Shown: piece by piece, positions 1 to 7,321 of the stretch
Numbering within the stretch: the stretch's first letter is position 1
Layout of the letters: every line of letters starts with the position of its first letter
Assembly: GCA_964520785.1 (NCBI GenBank)
Contig: CAZFQG010000092.1
Coordinates: forward strand, 1 to 24,583
Length of the DNA: 24,583 nucleotides
Reading direction: 5' to 3'
Source of the DNA: CAZFQG01 sp964520785
Lineage (GTDB): Bacteria; Planctomycetota; Planctomycetia; Pirellulales; Thermoguttaceae
The notes under the pieces: model-generated
The model's database searches: none
What the model was told of the DNA's origin: nothing
Seen by the model: only the letters and a program-made list of their open reading frames with translations
Position numbers and translations under genes: made by a program

Positions 1-458
1 ACACTGCGTTTTCAAACACTACAAAAACCTCAGAATATTGCCGCGTGAGGTATAAGACGTTCGGCGACCCTACGGCTGGATGTCGGATATCTTATCAGAC
101 CGGCGAGCCCGCAAATAATGCCATAAGGCGAGCGGCACGTGCAAATGCACCGCTCAGTCACATTCTCGCCGGGTTTGAATGCTCCCGGCAGGTCGCCAAC
201 CGTTACCGACACGAACTTCATTGTGATCGGTCGGCAAGACCGGGTCAACGGATTCTTTTTCTCACCGGACCTGAGGTGATAGCGCGAACGGGGGGTAGAC
301 TTGAGCTTTTATGGGGAAAGGTTTTGCGGCCTGACGTGCGGGCCGAAAAGAGTTTTCGCGCAGAAGGGATTTTGGACCGTCCGCCCGGACCGGGGGGCGG
401 CCGCGCCGACGGTTTTCTACGAGTTGCTCTTTCTGCCGCTCGCCTTCGCTTCCGTTCG
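1..458. other. Gene-free left edge, possible fold at 100-172
   Basis: I see no convincing gene here. The ORFs are short or are antisense extensions of the neighbouring hydrolase gene. The only structure I can point to is nested: CCGGCGAG at 100-107 pairs perfectly with CTCGCCGG at 165-172, enclosing an inverted repeat, GAGCGG at 130-135 with CCGCTC at 150-155, which continues inward as TGCA/TGCA. No T-run follows it on either strand, so it does not look like an intrinsic terminator. On the minus strand it would lie about 290 bases beyond the hydrolase stop. The stretch may also be the truncated flank of a neighbour outside the window. Confidence 0.4.
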
Positions 459-2459
459 TCAAAACCACTCCAGCGGCACCACCGTCATATAAATCGACGT
501 CTTCCCTTCGTGGCTGGAATAATAGCTTACCCACAGTTTCTCCTCGTGAACACACATCCCGGGGTAGCTCGTATCTCCGCCGCTGGGAAGGCGCAGAATC
601 TGCGTCGTCCGCCCGTTGTCCTCCAACCGGACCAAGACGGTCCTCGCGCCCCGCGGCCCATACAGTCGGCTGCCCAGAACCCACGTCCCGTTCGGAAGGC
701 GAATGGCATCCGGTCCGCCCAGCTTCATGTCGATATCGTGCCACGTCCAATCGGTATACGGCGCCTTTGCGCGCCCCAAGTGTCCTCGCGGTTTCCCGTC
801 CTCGTCGCGGACGAACATCCGCATCGTCCCGTCCGGCTCGAATCGAACCGTCGTTTCGTTCGGACGTCCCGGCAAGTCAAAGGACTTCACCAAATCGTAG
901 CGAATGCCGTCGGTCGTCTTCACCAGGTGAAGCCCCCACGGATCCTGATTCATCTGATAGACCACGCCGTATCCGACGCCTTCGTTCCACGTGACCCGCC
1001 ACAGCCAATCCATCTCGGAACGGATGCGCTTGTCGATCTCCACCGCCGTCACCGGACCGAACCCTTCTTCCGGATTTGACATGAACGCCACCTGCGAAAC
1101 TCGCTTCAGCAGTTGGCCCTTCTCGTAATACGAGCCCCCCATGGCCGTCATCAACCGCTCGTCGGGGGTGACGCACAGCTTTGAATCGCGGAGATCGATC
1201 CCCTCCTTCGCGAGCAAATCGACCGACTCCCACTCCTTTCCATTGTCCGACGCGATCACGCGAATCTTCCCATCCCCTTCGCGCGTCTTCGGCACGTGCG
1301 CGGTACTCTCGCGGAATGTGCAGTAGAATCGGCCCTTCCAGCGAATCAAATCGGTAAACGCGTTATGCTCACCCGCGTCCCAGATTTTCCGCACCTCGGT
1401 CCGTTTCCTCGTCAATTCTCTGAAAACCGCCTCCTCCTCCGCGTCAAACGTCCGTCCGTCCGGGTGCAGCAGATCGTGGAACCACCGTTCGGGAACCGCC
1501 GCCCCTTTCTTCGATCCCCATGGAAAGATCGTCTGCGTCTTCCCGGAAACAAGTCCCCAGTTGATCGCCCCGACGCCCGCCTCTTTCATCACCGGCAAGT
1601 GCGACGCCGGCACGCTCTCCGGACGTTTCATCCATTCGGTGCAAATCACCGGCCGGTTGTGTTGCCTCATCTTCGCGATCATGCCCTTGAGGCTTTCCAC
1701 CGGCCCATAATCATGAAACGTAATCACGTCCGACGCCGCCGTCTGATACTCCGTCAGCGGGTCGTCTTTCATATACCACACGCCCACGCTCAGCGGCTGC
1801 GACGGCTTTGCCGAGCGCGCCCACTCGAACGCCTCCTTCACGAGCGGCAGCGACTTCACTCCTTGCCCGCCGTTTCCCGGCTCGTTGTAGAGGTCCCACA
1901 GGAGGATCCGATCGTCCTTGGCGAACGTGCGTACGACATCCTTCACGTATGCCTCCAAACGGCCCCACTGACTCGGATCGTTCACTACCGCCTTGCCGGG
2001 GCTCTGGAGCCACCCGGAATTATGTACGCCGGGAATCGGCTCCGGCTGCTTTCCGATCTTCGGGTCATCATTCCAGCAGTCGTCGAAGAGCACGAACATC
2101 GGTCGAATACCGTGTTGCCGCGCGATTTCCAGGAACCGGTCGATGCGTTCCTTGAAGCCTTGCTTATCCGCCTGCCACGCCAGGTCGTGCAGATAGACCC
2201 GAGCGGTGTTGAACCCCAAATCGGCCGCCCAGCCCAACTCCCGGTCGATCGTGTCGGGATCGAACGTCTCCGCCTGCCACATTTCCAGTTGGTTGATCGC
2301 ACTGGACGGGATGAAATTGCACCCCACCAGCCATGGTTGCGCGGCGCCCCAGGTTTGGGCGCGGTCGACGGACCAACGTCCGCTGATGCCCGGATCGTCG
2401 CAGCAGAACGCCGGGGTCAGAAGAAACGGAACCACGGACAAACAAAATACAGACTTCAC
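459..2459 (-). CDS. Secreted two-domain protein: GH5-like (clan A) TIM-barrel hydrolase plus sialidase-like C-terminal domain
   Basis: A 666-residue protein probably exported for glycan breakdown. Residues 1-20 look like a short signal peptide ending in an Ala-Phe-Cys-Cys stretch; a lipoprotein is possible but the lipobox is imperfect. Residues about 40-330 read as a clan GH-A (beta/alpha)8 hydrolase: E193 in the DLYNEPG motif is the expected acid/base and E275 in VICTEWM the expected nucleophile, about 80 residues apart as is usual for the clan. Residues about 355-666 resemble a sialidase/neuraminidase-like beta-propeller (FRESTAH, repeated short beta blades, SYYSSHEGK near the end). The start is GTG at 2459, chosen because AAGGAG lies 8-9 bases upstream and the signal peptide follows directly. 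The gene is monocistronic and divergent from the glycosyltransferase operon. A candidate -10 box (TATACT) lies at 2557-2552 on the minus strand. The substrate is unknown; the sialidase-like half may only bind carbohydrate. Confidence 0.82.
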   Translation of the reverse strand: MKSVFCLSVVPFLLTPAFCCDDPGISGRWSVDRAQTWGAAQPWLVGCNFIPSSAINQLEMWQAETFDPDTIDRELGWAADLGFNTARVYLHDLAWQADKQGFKERIDRFLEIARQHGIRPMFVLFDDCWNDDPKIGKQPEPIPGVHNSGWLQSPGKAVVNDPSQWGRLEAYVKDVVRTFAKDDRILLWDLYNEPGNGGQGVKSLPLVKEAFEWARSAKPSQPLSVGVWYMKDDPLTEYQTAASDVITFHDYGPVESLKGMIAKMRQHNRPVICTEWMKRPESVPASHLPVMKEAGVGAINWGLVSGKTQTIFPWGSKKGAAVPERWFHDLLHPDGRTFDAEEEAVFRELTRKRTEVRKIWDAGEHNAFTDLIRWKGRFYCTFRESTAHVPKTREGDGKIRVIASDNGKEWESVDLLAKEGIDLRDSKLCVTPDERLMTAMGGSYYEKGQLLKRVSQVAFMSNPEEGFGPVTAVEIDKRIRSEMDWLWRVTWNEGVGYGVVYQMNQDPWGLHLVKTTDGIRYDLVKSFDLPGRPNETTVRFEPDGTMRMFVRDEDGKPRGHLGRAKAPYTDWTWHDIDMKLGGPDAIRLPNGTWVLGSRLYGPRGARTVLVRLEDNGRTTQILRLPSGGDTSYPGMCVHEEKLWVSYYSSHEGKTSIYMTVVPLEWF

Positions 2460-2964
2460 GGTGCTTCTCCTTTTCGAGGGGGAGGACGGCTCAACGAGGG
2501 CGGGGCAATACCCGAGCGACTCGGCACGATGGCGAATCCCGCATTCCCTCCAGTATAACGGAGATGTCCGCCACCCGCGAGGCCGCCAAACGCCCCCGCC
2601 TCCACAGGGCCGCCAAGGCAGTGGACGCGTACCGATCTCGGATGCCGTGCTTAGTCGTTTTTCGTATGCCTCGCGTCAACGGCAACTCTCCTAATTTCCA
2701 CTACAGGTGGCCTTGATCCATTGAAAAGAATCACCTCGCGTGCCCATAAAAAGGGGGGTACGTGGATGCGGCGGGGCTCTCTAACTGGGATTTGTGGAAC
2801 GCCTCGTGTGTGGTAATGTTAATGGTCAATCCTGGATGGTCCCTCGGCCGCTTCGCCAGATTGCCCACTCTTGCCGCCTTGAAGCCGGGATGGGCCGCGC
2901 GAACGAGACCCGCTGACGGAGTTTTGTCCGGAAGAAAGAACAACCACGTAATTCAGAGGCCAAC
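2460..2964. other. Divergent intergenic region, 505 bp, no gene seen
   Basis: This region separates two divergently transcribed genes, so it should hold both promoters. For the leftward hydrolase gene, a TATACT -10-like box lies at 2557-2552 without a good -35. For the rightward glycosyltransferase no clear promoter is visible. It also carries one copy of a 20-base motif (2693-2712) that recurs upstream of the 7322 gene. The long plus-strand frame at 2762-3037 is out of phase with the glycosyltransferase and matches nothing I recognise. Confidence 0.5.
2693..2712 (+). repeat. 20-bp motif, copy 1 of 2
   Basis: The sequence AATTTCCACTACAGGTGGCC matches 17 of 20 bases of 7110-7129, and a following TCCNTT also matches. 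Both copies lie in untranslated DNA 190-255 bases upstream of the first gene of a rightward transcription unit. In each, the GGTG inside the motif has a CACC a short distance downstream (at 2732-2735 here). It could be a regulator site or a leader element; chance similarity is not excluded. Confidence 0.35.
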
Positions 2965-3903
2965 ATGGATGGTCGGCCCCTTGGGCGCGCCGCGACGGAG
3001 TCGCCGGTCGTCGCCTCTCCCAAACCGCTGGAAGTGAGCGTCCTCCTGCCGGCATACAATGAGGAGGCCGCGATCGTTTCCGTTTTGAGCGAGATCGTCG
3101 ACTCCCTCGCCGGAGAACCGGTCCGATACGAGATCCTCGTCGTGGACGACGCCTCGACGGACGCCACCGCCGGCAGGGCCGAGGCGTTCGCGCGGCAGTG
3201 CCGTCATTGCGAGGTCCGAGTTATCCGGAGACCCATCCGACAGGGGGCGGGAGCGGCGAGAAAAACCGGGATTCGTGCCGCCAGGGGAGACATCGTCGTC
3301 ATGCTGGACGCCGACGGCACCTATCCCGCCGAATGTATTCCCGCCCTGTTGAAGTACTTTCCCGCATACGACCAAGTCAACGGTGCGCGGACGAGCGAGC
3401 AGGGGACGATGCCTTGGCTTCGCCGGCCGGCGAAGTGGTTTATCCGGAAGCTTGCCTGCTATCTGACGGGGCATCGGATTCCGGACTTGAATACGGGGCT
3501 GAAGGCTTTCAAGCGAGAAGCGATGCTGCCCTGGTTATGGGTCGTCCCCAACGGTTTCAGTTGCGTGACGACGATGACGCTGGCGTTCCTGACGAACGAC
3601 CGGCTCGTGAAATACGTGGCCGTTCCGTATCGGCGCCGGATCGGCCGCAGCAAGTTCCATCCGCTGAAAGACACCGCCGCCTATCTGGGGACGGTCATTC
3701 GGATGGTGCTCTATTTCCGCCCTATGAAGGTATTCCTGCCCCTTTCCATGTTGGTCGCGGGGATGGGCTTCGCGAAGAGCTTTCTGAGTTTCCGACTGAC
3801 CGGTTCCATGCAGGAATCGGACGTCGTTCTCCTGACCGCCGGCTTCATGACCGCCATGTTCGGAATGCTTGCGGAAGTGATCGTCGCGCACCACCGGCGG
3901 TGA
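2965..3903 (+). CDS. Family 2 glycosyltransferase, DPM1/polyprenyl-phosphate type, with C-terminal membrane anchor
   Basis: Predicted to transfer a sugar from a nucleotide donor, probably to a polyprenyl-phosphate or another membrane-bound acceptor, at the inner face of the cytoplasmic membrane. The 312 residues show the GT-A fold in order: VLLPAYNEE (27-34), VVDDASTD (59-66), the metal-binding DAD at 115-117, and DLNTGLKAF (174-182), which is typical of DPM1-like enzymes. Two hydrophobic segments follow at about 255-275 and 287-308, as in membrane-anchored dolichol/undecaprenyl-phosphate glycosyltransferases. The ATG at 2965 has AGAGG a few bases upstream; the conserved domain begins at about residue 22, so a slightly later start is possible. 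It is the first gene of a likely operon: the toroid protein gene starts 43 bases after its stop. Donor and acceptor cannot be told from sequence. Confidence 0.88.
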   Translation: MDGRPLGRAATESPVVASPKPLEVSVLLPAYNEEAAIVSVLSEIVDSLAGEPVRYEILVVDDASTDATAGRAEAFARQCRHCEVRVIRRPIRQGAGAARKTGIRAARGDIVVMLDADGTYPAECIPALLKYFPAYDQVNGARTSEQGTMPWLRRPAKWFIRKLACYLTGHRIPDLNTGLKAFKREAMLPWLWVVPNGFSCVTTMTLAFLTNDRLVKYVAVPYRRRIGRSKFHPLKDTAAYLGTVIRMVLYFRPMKVFLPLSMLVAGMGFAKSFLSFRLTGSMQESDVVLLTAGFMTAMFGMLAEVIVAHHRR

Positions 3904-3946
3904 ACCGGAGCCATCGTAAAGCACCCCGTTCATTTCGAAAAAAGCC

Positions 3947-5764
3947 ATGTCGTATTCTTTCGTCATTCAATCCGGAAGTACCCTGCCGGGGACGGATTTC
4001 AATCCCACCGGGAAAAGCTGCGTTCCGGGGACGAGCGTCGGCCGCGATCGCAACAAGGACGCGAACGCCGAAGAGTTTCATCGGGACTTCCGTCGGCGCC
4101 GAATCTATCTTCGCGTTGCGCTTGATTCGATTCCGCGACTATTGGGGGCCATGGATCGTAACCCGATGAGTCCGACTTACGGTTGCCTCGACCGCCAGTA
4201 CTGGCACTACCGGACGGCTGATTTCGCGTCGGAGATGTACCAGGAAGGGGTCCTCGCTTTGGCGTACGCTCAAGGGCTCGATATCCCCGGCAACAAGTGG
4301 TACAACGAACCGCGATTGCGGGAACTGGCCGTCGCCGGAATCCGCTTCGCCGCGCGGCACGGCCGCGCGGACGGTTCCTGCGACGACTATTATCCGTTCG
4401 AGCGGGCCCTCGGGGCGGCCGTCTTCTCGCTACAAGCCTGCGCGGAGGCTTATCGAATCCTGCGGCTGAGCGACGCGGAATTGGAGGCGTTCCTCCGCCG
4501 CCGGGCGGATTGGATCATGGATCACGGTGAGTCGGGACGCCTGGCGAATCACCACGCTCTGGCGGCGCTGGCTCTGGCAAGAGTCTGCGAGATTACCGGA
4601 AAGCCGCGTTACAAGGCGGGAGCGCAGAAGTCGCTTCAGCGCGTTCTCGCGTGGCAACACGAGGAAGGGTGGTTCGAGGAATACGGCGGGGCCGATCCCG
4701 GTTACCAGACCGTCACGATAGACTGCCTCGCCAAACTCCGCTTCCTGTGGGGAATGGAGCAACTGGACGCCCCTCTGCGCCATGCGGTCGCCTTCGCGAG
4801 TTGTTTCGCGCATCCCGATGGAACCTACGGCGGCGAGTACGGAAGTCGTGGAACCTCCCTCTTCTACCCGCATGGGATGGAATTGCTCGCCCGAGCCGAT
4901 CCCGGCGCGGCCGAACTGGCGGACTGTTTCCTGCGTACCCTCGAAGAGGGAACCGCGGCCGATTTCTCGGACGATCGGCTCTTTGCGCACCGGCTGGGAA
5001 ATCTTTTCGAGGCCTATCGCGATTGGGCGCCCTCGCGGCCGGCGCAGGAATGGGCCGAAGAATCGCCTCGCGACCGGCACTTTCCGGCCGCCGGATTAAT
5101 GGTCCGCGGCGGAGCCGCCGACAAGACGATCGTCTCCACCGCCCGCGGAGGCGTTTTCCGGCATTACGTCGAGGGCCGCCTCGCGGCCGTCGACGCGGGA
5201 TTGATTTTGGAGACCTCCGAGGGACGCCTCGCCGTATCGCAATTGCATTGCGCGGCGGGAGAGTCCGCCGATCCTTCGGACGAGAGATACGTGGAAGTCC
5301 GTTTCGAAGGGGAGAGGGTCGCCTCGGTAACGGTCGGCGGCCCACTCCACTGGACTCGATTCGAAACGGCCACCCCGTTGAAACAGGCCGCCCTCCATCT
5401 GGGAATGATCTCGGCGGGGCGGTTTTGCCGAACACCGGTACGCCGACTCTTGCAGCAACGGCTGATTACCGCGCGCCGCGGCGCCCCGGTACGTCACGCG
5501 CGAACCTTCGAATTCCATTCCGAACATCGCGAACCGGAAAGATCCCGTACGCGGCCCGCTCTGCGGGTGATCGACGTCGTCGAACTGACCGACCCGCGGC
5601 TTCGCGTTGGGCGGATGGCGTTCGGCGGAGACTTGCGGACCGGTTACACCGCCGCCTCCGGCATAGACCAACCGGCTACGCTCGTCCCTTGGCACGACCT
5701 CGGTGAGAGGATCGCGGCACTGAACAAGAACCGCCGGGTCGAGATCATCCGTGAATTCCCCTAA
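3947..5764 (+). CDS. Heparinase II/III-like alpha/alpha-toroid protein
   Basis: A 605-residue protein without a signal peptide that I place loosely with the heparinase II/III-like polysaccharide lyases. Helical toroid repeats span about 60-345, and a beta-rich C-terminal part follows from about 380 to the end, the usual two-part layout of that fold. Conspicuous motifs are SPTYGCLDRQYWHYR (75-89), NHH at 201-203, DPGYQT (250-255) and YGSRGTSLFYPHG (298-310). The Asn/His and Tyr residues could be catalytic, but I cannot confirm this. Neighbourhood: 43 bases after a family-2 glycosyltransferase gene and 17 bases before an RlmM-like methyltransferase gene, so probably co-transcribed and acting on the glycan that the transferase helps to make. 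The first 45 or so residues are low in recognisable features and the ATG at 3947 lacks a Shine-Dalgarno sequence, so the true start may lie further in, but before the PRLLG segment at about residue 63. Confidence 0.68.
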   Translation: MSYSFVIQSGSTLPGTDFNPTGKSCVPGTSVGRDRNKDANAEEFHRDFRRRRIYLRVALDSIPRLLGAMDRNPMSPTYGCLDRQYWHYRTADFASEMYQEGVLALAYAQGLDIPGNKWYNEPRLRELAVAGIRFAARHGRADGSCDDYYPFERALGAAVFSLQACAEAYRILRLSDAELEAFLRRRADWIMDHGESGRLANHHALAALALARVCEITGKPRYKAGAQKSLQRVLAWQHEEGWFEEYGGADPGYQTVTIDCLAKLRFLWGMEQLDAPLRHAVAFASCFAHPDGTYGGEYGSRGTSLFYPHGMELLARADPGAAELADCFLRTLEEGTAADFSDDRLFAHRLGNLFEAYRDWAPSRPAQEWAEESPRDRHFPAAGLMVRGGAADKTIVSTARGGVFRHYVEGRLAAVDAGLILETSEGRLAVSQLHCAAGESADPSDERYVEVRFEGERVASVTVGGPLHWTRFETATPLKQAALHLGMISAGRFCRTPVRRLLQQRLITARRGAPVRHARTFEFHSEHREPERSRTRPALRVIDVVELTDPRLRVGRMAFGGDLRTGYTAASGIDQPATLVPWHDLGERIAALNKNRRVEIIREFP

Positions 5765-5781
5765 CGTTACACGAGACGCCC

Positions 5782-6900
5782 ATGCCGGTTGAATCGGAAT
5801 TTCTCTTCTGCACCTGCCAACGAGGCGCCGAAAATGCGCTGAAAGCGGAGGTGGCGAGGGTCCGAGCCGACTTGCGCTTCGCGTACTCGCGAGGAGGGTT
5901 CGTGACGTTCAAAATGCCGCCGGGCGACCGGCTCTCGCCGGTTCCTGGACGCGACTGGGTATTCGCTCGGACACGGGGTGTTTCACTCGGGCGCCTCGAC
6001 GCGACCGTACCGGATGAGGTCGTCGCCGCCGTCGTGAGGCGGCTGCAGGAATCGGGCACGGCCGAACGGTTTTCACGAATTCACGTTTGGTCCTGTGATC
6101 CCCGATTGCCGGGAGACCAAGGATGGGAACCGAGCATATCGGAGGAATCGCGGAGGCTCCGTGAGGAACTGACGGGGGCGCTGGCGTCCGACGGAATGTG
6201 CGACGCGGACCAGAAGACGACGGCCGCCTACGGCGATCCCATCCTGGACTGTATTGAGGTCCAGCCGGGAGAATGGTGGCTGGGCCGGCACCACGTGGAC
6301 GATTATCCTTCGCGGTGCCCAGGCGGCATTCCGCCTATTTCGCTTCCGGAGGAGGCGCTCAGCCGCGCGTGGCTGAAAATGGAGGAAGCGCTACGGTGGT
6401 CCCGGTTTCCGCTGAAAAGAGGCAGTCGGTGGGCCGAACTGGGTTGTGCGCCGGGGGGAGCCGTGCAGTGTCTTATCCGGCACGGAATGGAAGTAATAGG
6501 GATTGATCCGGCCGAATTGCCTCCCGAACTCCTCGCGTTGCCCGGCTTCCACCATATCCGCCGCCGCTCGAAAGATGTTCGTAAACGCGAATTCCGCAAG
6601 ACCCGGTGGCTCGCCGCGGACATGAATGTTTCGCCAAACTATACCCTCGACTCCGTCGAAGAGATCGTGATGCATCCCGAGGTGCAAATCCGCGGCGCTC
6701 TACTCACATTGAAGTTGATGGATTTATCCCATGTCGATCAAATTCCCCAGTTTATCGCGCGTGCCTCAAGCTGGGGGTTCAATATGATTCGTGCCAGGCA
6801 ACTTTGCTTTAATCGCCGTGAAATCTGTTTGGCAGCGATCAAGACGCCGTTTCGGCGTAGGCCGGTCTCTTTACCATCTTATCAGGACTCGCTAACCTGA
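5782..6900 (+). CDS. RlmM-like 23S rRNA 2'-O-ribose methyltransferase (FtsJ-type)
   Basis: The 372 residues parallel E. coli RlmM (366 aa), which methylates the 2'-OH of C2498 in 23S rRNA. The N-terminus (FCTCQRGAENAL at about 9-20) corresponds to the THUMP-like region (LCRPGFEKEC in E. coli). The Rossmann domain has ELGCAPGG (219-226) for SAM binding. The FtsJ K-D-K-E tetrad appears intact: K199 in SRAWLKMEEAL, D280 in LAADMN, K311 in LTLKLMD, E347 in RQLCFNRREI, each in the same local context as in RlmM. It is the last gene of the glycosyltransferase operon, 17 bases after the toroid gene, with no obvious ribosome-binding site, which suggests translational coupling. The stop codon lies inside an inverted repeat (6871-6907). 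The target base cannot be fixed from sequence, so no gene symbol is assigned. Confidence 0.8.
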   Translation: MPVESEFLFCTCQRGAENALKAEVARVRADLRFAYSRGGFVTFKMPPGDRLSPVPGRDWVFARTRGVSLGRLDATVPDEVVAAVVRRLQESGTAERFSRIHVWSCDPRLPGDQGWEPSISEESRRLREELTGALASDGMCDADQKTTAAYGDPILDCIEVQPGEWWLGRHHVDDYPSRCPGGIPPISLPEEALSRAWLKMEEALRWSRFPLKRGSRWAELGCAPGGAVQCLIRHGMEVIGIDPAELPPELLALPGFHHIRRRSKDVRKREFRKTRWLAADMNVSPNYTLDSVEEIVMHPEVQIRGALLTLKLMDLSHVDQIPQFIARASSWGFNMIRARQLCFNRREICLAAIKTPFRRRPVSLPSYQDSLT

Positions 6901-6907
6901 TTGGTAA
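6871..6907 (+). other. Inverted repeat spanning the methyltransferase stop codon
   Basis: TTACCA (6871-6876) and TGGTAA (6902-6907) form an outer stem, and ATCAGG (6881-6886) and CCTGAT (6896-6901) an inner stem, with a 4-base bulge on one side and a 9-base loop. The TGA stop (6898-6900) is inside the stem. Just upstream, ACGCCG-TTT-CGGCGT (6844-6858) is a second hairpin. No T-run follows, so this is not a standard terminator; it may protect the 3' end of the mRNA. Confidence 0.45.
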
Positions 6908-7050
6908 TATCGGTAAACGCTGCAAGCAAGACCCATGGTCCTCAAGGCGGCGTGCCTTCCGTGCCGAAATCGGTGAAGTAGTCGGTCCGCCGTGTCTTTT
7001 CTCTTGCAGAAACATCGACTGCAACCCCTCCCCACGACATCCAGCCTGAC

Positions 7051-7090
7051 ATCCTCGTAGCCCCACCTTTTTTATTTTCGAGGGTTTTTT
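7051..7090 (+). terminator. Possible intrinsic terminator
   Basis: ATCCTCG (7051-7057) can pair with CGAGGGT (7079-7085; one G-T wobble), directly followed by a T-run ending at 7090. The 21-base loop is long for an intrinsic terminator and itself contains T-rich tracts (7067-7078). The position, about 150 bases after the methyltransferase stop and before the next leader, suits termination of the upstream operon. Confidence 0.35.
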
Positions 7091-7109
7091 ATCGACACCT
7101 GAGAAGCCC

Positions 7110-7129
7110 AATTTGCGCTATAGGTGGCC
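7110..7129 (+). repeat. 20-bp motif, copy 2 of 2
   Basis: The sequence AATTTGCGCTATAGGTGGCC matches the 2693-2712 copy at 17 of 20 positions. It lies 192 bases upstream of the 7322 start codon. The GGTG within it could pair with CACC at about 7139-7142. Confidence 0.35.
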
Positions 7130-7158
7130 GAAGTCCGTTCACCCCATTACACCGCAAG

Positions 7159-7244
7159 GTCTAGTGATTTGTCAACACTGAAGCCGTGGGTTGGCGATAA
7201 CGGAAAAACCGTAATTGCCTAGACGAAACAAGAAACGCCAACCC
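7159..7244 (+). promoter_or_regulatory. Possible pseudoknotted 5' leader of the 7322 operon
   Basis: GGGTTGGCG (7188-7196) and CGCCAACCC (7236-7244) form a perfect 9-bp stem that encloses a small hairpin, ACGG-AAAAA-CCGT (7200-7212). GTCTAG (7159-7164) is complementary to CTAGAC (7219-7224), which lies inside the 9-bp stem's loop, so both helices together would make a pseudoknot. The element ends 77 bases before the start codon. It matches no riboswitch class I know. A 9-bp inverted repeat is expected several times by chance in a window this size, so this stays tentative. Confidence 0.3.
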
Positions 7245-7321
7245 GAGTATTCGCGTTTGACGAAGCATTTGTGGGAAATCGTTCGGCTTGGACCCCGCGA
7301 CCCTCGAACAGGAGACAATGA

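Larger units (their letters stand above)
6901..7321 (+). other. Untranslated region between two rightward operons
   Basis: This 421-bp stretch has no gene I can support. In order it holds a possible terminator of the upstream operon (7051-7090), the second copy of the 20-bp motif (7110-7129), a possible folded leader (7159-7244) and the ribosome-binding site AGGAG (7310-7314) for the 7322 gene. A promoter for the 7322 gene should lie here, but I find no box pair I would defend. Confidence 0.5.

Noticed and set aside
45..1079. Long plus-strand frame opposite the hydrolase gene
   Set aside because: Arg/Pro-rich composition and antisense to a gene with clear catalytic motifs; a by-product of GC-rich codon use.
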